DNA of 64,000 nt. Origin: Mycobacteroides sp. CBMA 271 (GTDB lineage: Bacteria > Actinomycetota > Actinomycetes > Mycobacteriales > Mycobacteriaceae). The position numbers and the translations under genes are program-made. The notes beneath the pieces are model-generated. The model searched no databases, had not been told where the DNA came from, and saw only the letters and a program-made list of their open reading frames with translations. Position 1 is the first letter of the stretch, and every line of letters starts with the position of its first letter. Where the stretch lies: NCBI RefSeq assembly GCF_009729205.1, contig NZ_VTHB01000002.1, positions 62,001 through 126,000 on the forward strand, given 5' to 3'. Below, one piece after another: positions 63,080 to 64,000 of this stretch.

Positions 63080-64000
63080 GGACGTCGCGCGTACCGAGCT
63101 GCAACGGGTGGAGCAGTCCGAAGGCCTGGTCTCAAAAGGCTTGGCGGCCGGTCGGATCGGTACCTTCACCGGAGCCATTCTCGGCATCTCCACGGTGGCG
63201 CCGGGATACACGCTCACCGCAAGCATCGGTCTCATCGTCGCCGCGGTCGGCCTCAAGATGCCGGCGATTCTGATCGCCGGATTCATCCCGATGTTCCTCA
63301 CCGCCTACGCCTACCGTGAGCTGAACTCGCGCGCACCAGACTGCGGCGCCTCATTCACCTGGTCCACCAAGGCATTCGGCCCCTACGTCGGCTGGATGTG
63401 CGGCTGGGGCATGGTGATCGCCACCATCATCGTGTTGTCCAATCTGGCATCTATCGGAGTGCAGTACGGGTACCAGTTCCTCGGCGCCATCTTCCACAGC
63501 CAAACACTCGGCGAGCTGTCCAACAATAAGGCCGTCAACATCATCTCGACCGTCGCATTGTTGGCCATCGCGACTTACATCTCCAGCCGTGGCATCACCA
63601 CAAGCGAACGGGTGCAATACATTCTCGTCGGATTCCAGATGATCGTGCTGGTGCTCTTCGCGATCGTCGCCATCGTGAAAGCGCCCGGCGCCACCGGGCA
63701 TCTCGATTTCGACTTCGATTGGTTCAACCCACTGAACGGACTGACCCTGAGCGCCTTCGTCATTGGGCTCATCGGGTCGATCTTCGCGTTCTGGGGTTGG
63801 GACACCTGCCTGACGCTGGGCGAGGAATGCAAGGACCCGACAAAGGTGCCCGGCCGGGCCGGCGTGCTGTGTGTGCTGTCGATCCTGCTGACCTACCTGC
63901 TGGTGGCAGTCGCGGTCATGATGTTCGCCGGCGTCGGCCACACGGATTTGGGACTGGCCAACGAGGAGAACAAGGACAACATCTTTGGCTCCCTTGCCAA
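63072..64000 (+). CDS. APC-family amino acid/amine permease (partial, runs off right edge)
   Basis: About 309 residues are visible from MTEDVARTELQRVEQSEGLVSKGL. The first helix region GTFTGAILGISTVAPGYTLTASIG is the APC substrate loop type, followed by NSRAPDCGASFTWSTKAFGPYVGWMCGWGMV and about seven helices before the edge. It is probably the amine or amino acid importer of the operon, feeding the amine oxidase. The start overlaps the stress-protein stop. The missing part lies beyond the window. Confidence 0.88.
   Translation, partial: MTEDVARTELQRVEQSEGLVSKGLAAGRIGTFTGAILGISTVAPGYTLTASIGLIVAAVGLKMPAILIAGFIPMFLTAYAYRELNSRAPDCGASFTWSTKAFGPYVGWMCGWGMVIATIIVLSNLASIGVQYGYQFLGAIFHSQTLGELSNNKAVNIISTVALLAIATYISSRGITTSERVQYILVGFQMIVLVLFAIVAIVKAPGATGHLDFDFDWFNPLNGLTLSAFVIGLIGSIFAFWGWDTCLTLGEECKDPTKVPGRAGVLCVLSILLTYLLVAVAVMMFAGVGHTDLGLANEENKDNIFGSLA

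Overview
The window is a 64-kb piece of a high-GC actinobacterial chromosome, almost certainly a rapidly growing mycobacterium. My best guess is the Mycobacteroides abscessus/chelonae group, inferred from gene content and order because no rRNA or other marker is present. The proteins and their order match two regions of the M. tuberculosis genome recalled from knowledge: the KstR-controlled cholesterol cluster (about Rv3499c to Rv3531c) at 1-32.3 kb, and the thi/def/sodC region (about Rv0421c to Rv0433) at 36.5-54.2 kb.

Steroid block. From the left edge come mce4B and mce4A, yrbE4B and yrbE4A (steroid import), hsd4A and fdxD, fadE26-fadE27-fadD17, a flavin oxidoreductase with fadD19, echA19, an LLM oxidoreductase, a DUF35 protein with ltp4 and ltp3, an NTF2-like protein, a ferredoxin reductase, a gamma-carbonic anhydrase, kshA, and the Rv3531c-Rv3530c-Rv3529c operon ending in dtd. 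Together they import cholesterol, activate the side chain as CoA esters, run its beta-oxidation and hydroxylate ring carbon 9. Six 14-bp boxes fitting TnnAACnnGTTnnA, the known KstR operator pattern, are seen; five lie at promoters of this block. The block is interrupted at 9.2-10.1 kb by a DUF559 nuclease-like gene between two 56-bp hairpin repeats, and at 13.9-17.3 kb by a frameshifted Ser/Thr kinase gene, a Lon-domain gene and an Imm35-like gene.

Middle block. After an IclR regulator and a strong terminator come cysD-cysNC (sulfate activation), then a glutamate-cysteine-ligase-like gene, sodC, a virR-like gene, a DUF3263 gene, def, a GNAT gene and xthA. At 41.9-48.1 kb lie two tandem copies of an unrecognised module. 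Each has three translationally coupled, membrane-anchored exported proteins facing an 8-helix membrane protein whose 3' end overlaps the third gene. A lipoprotein, an MFS exporter and thiC-thiD-hydrolase (behind a TPP riboswitch) follow.

Right block. A flavoprotein and its ECF41/SigJ-type sigma factor, a TetR regulator with a KstR-type box, and a PucR regulator facing an amine catabolism operon (aldehyde dehydrogenase, copper amine oxidase, universal stress protein, APC permease running off the edge).

The most unusual things seen are two short interspersed repeats. One, consensus GATGAGCCGCTTGCGCGAAG, occurs 11 times, always at a gene start or junction. It often supplies start codons (MSRLREE peptides), or in reverse an LRASGSS peptide, and it tends to expand in 32-33 bp steps. 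The other, the CGAGTGTG palindrome family, forms terminators, brackets the nuclease-like gene and sits in frame inside thiD.
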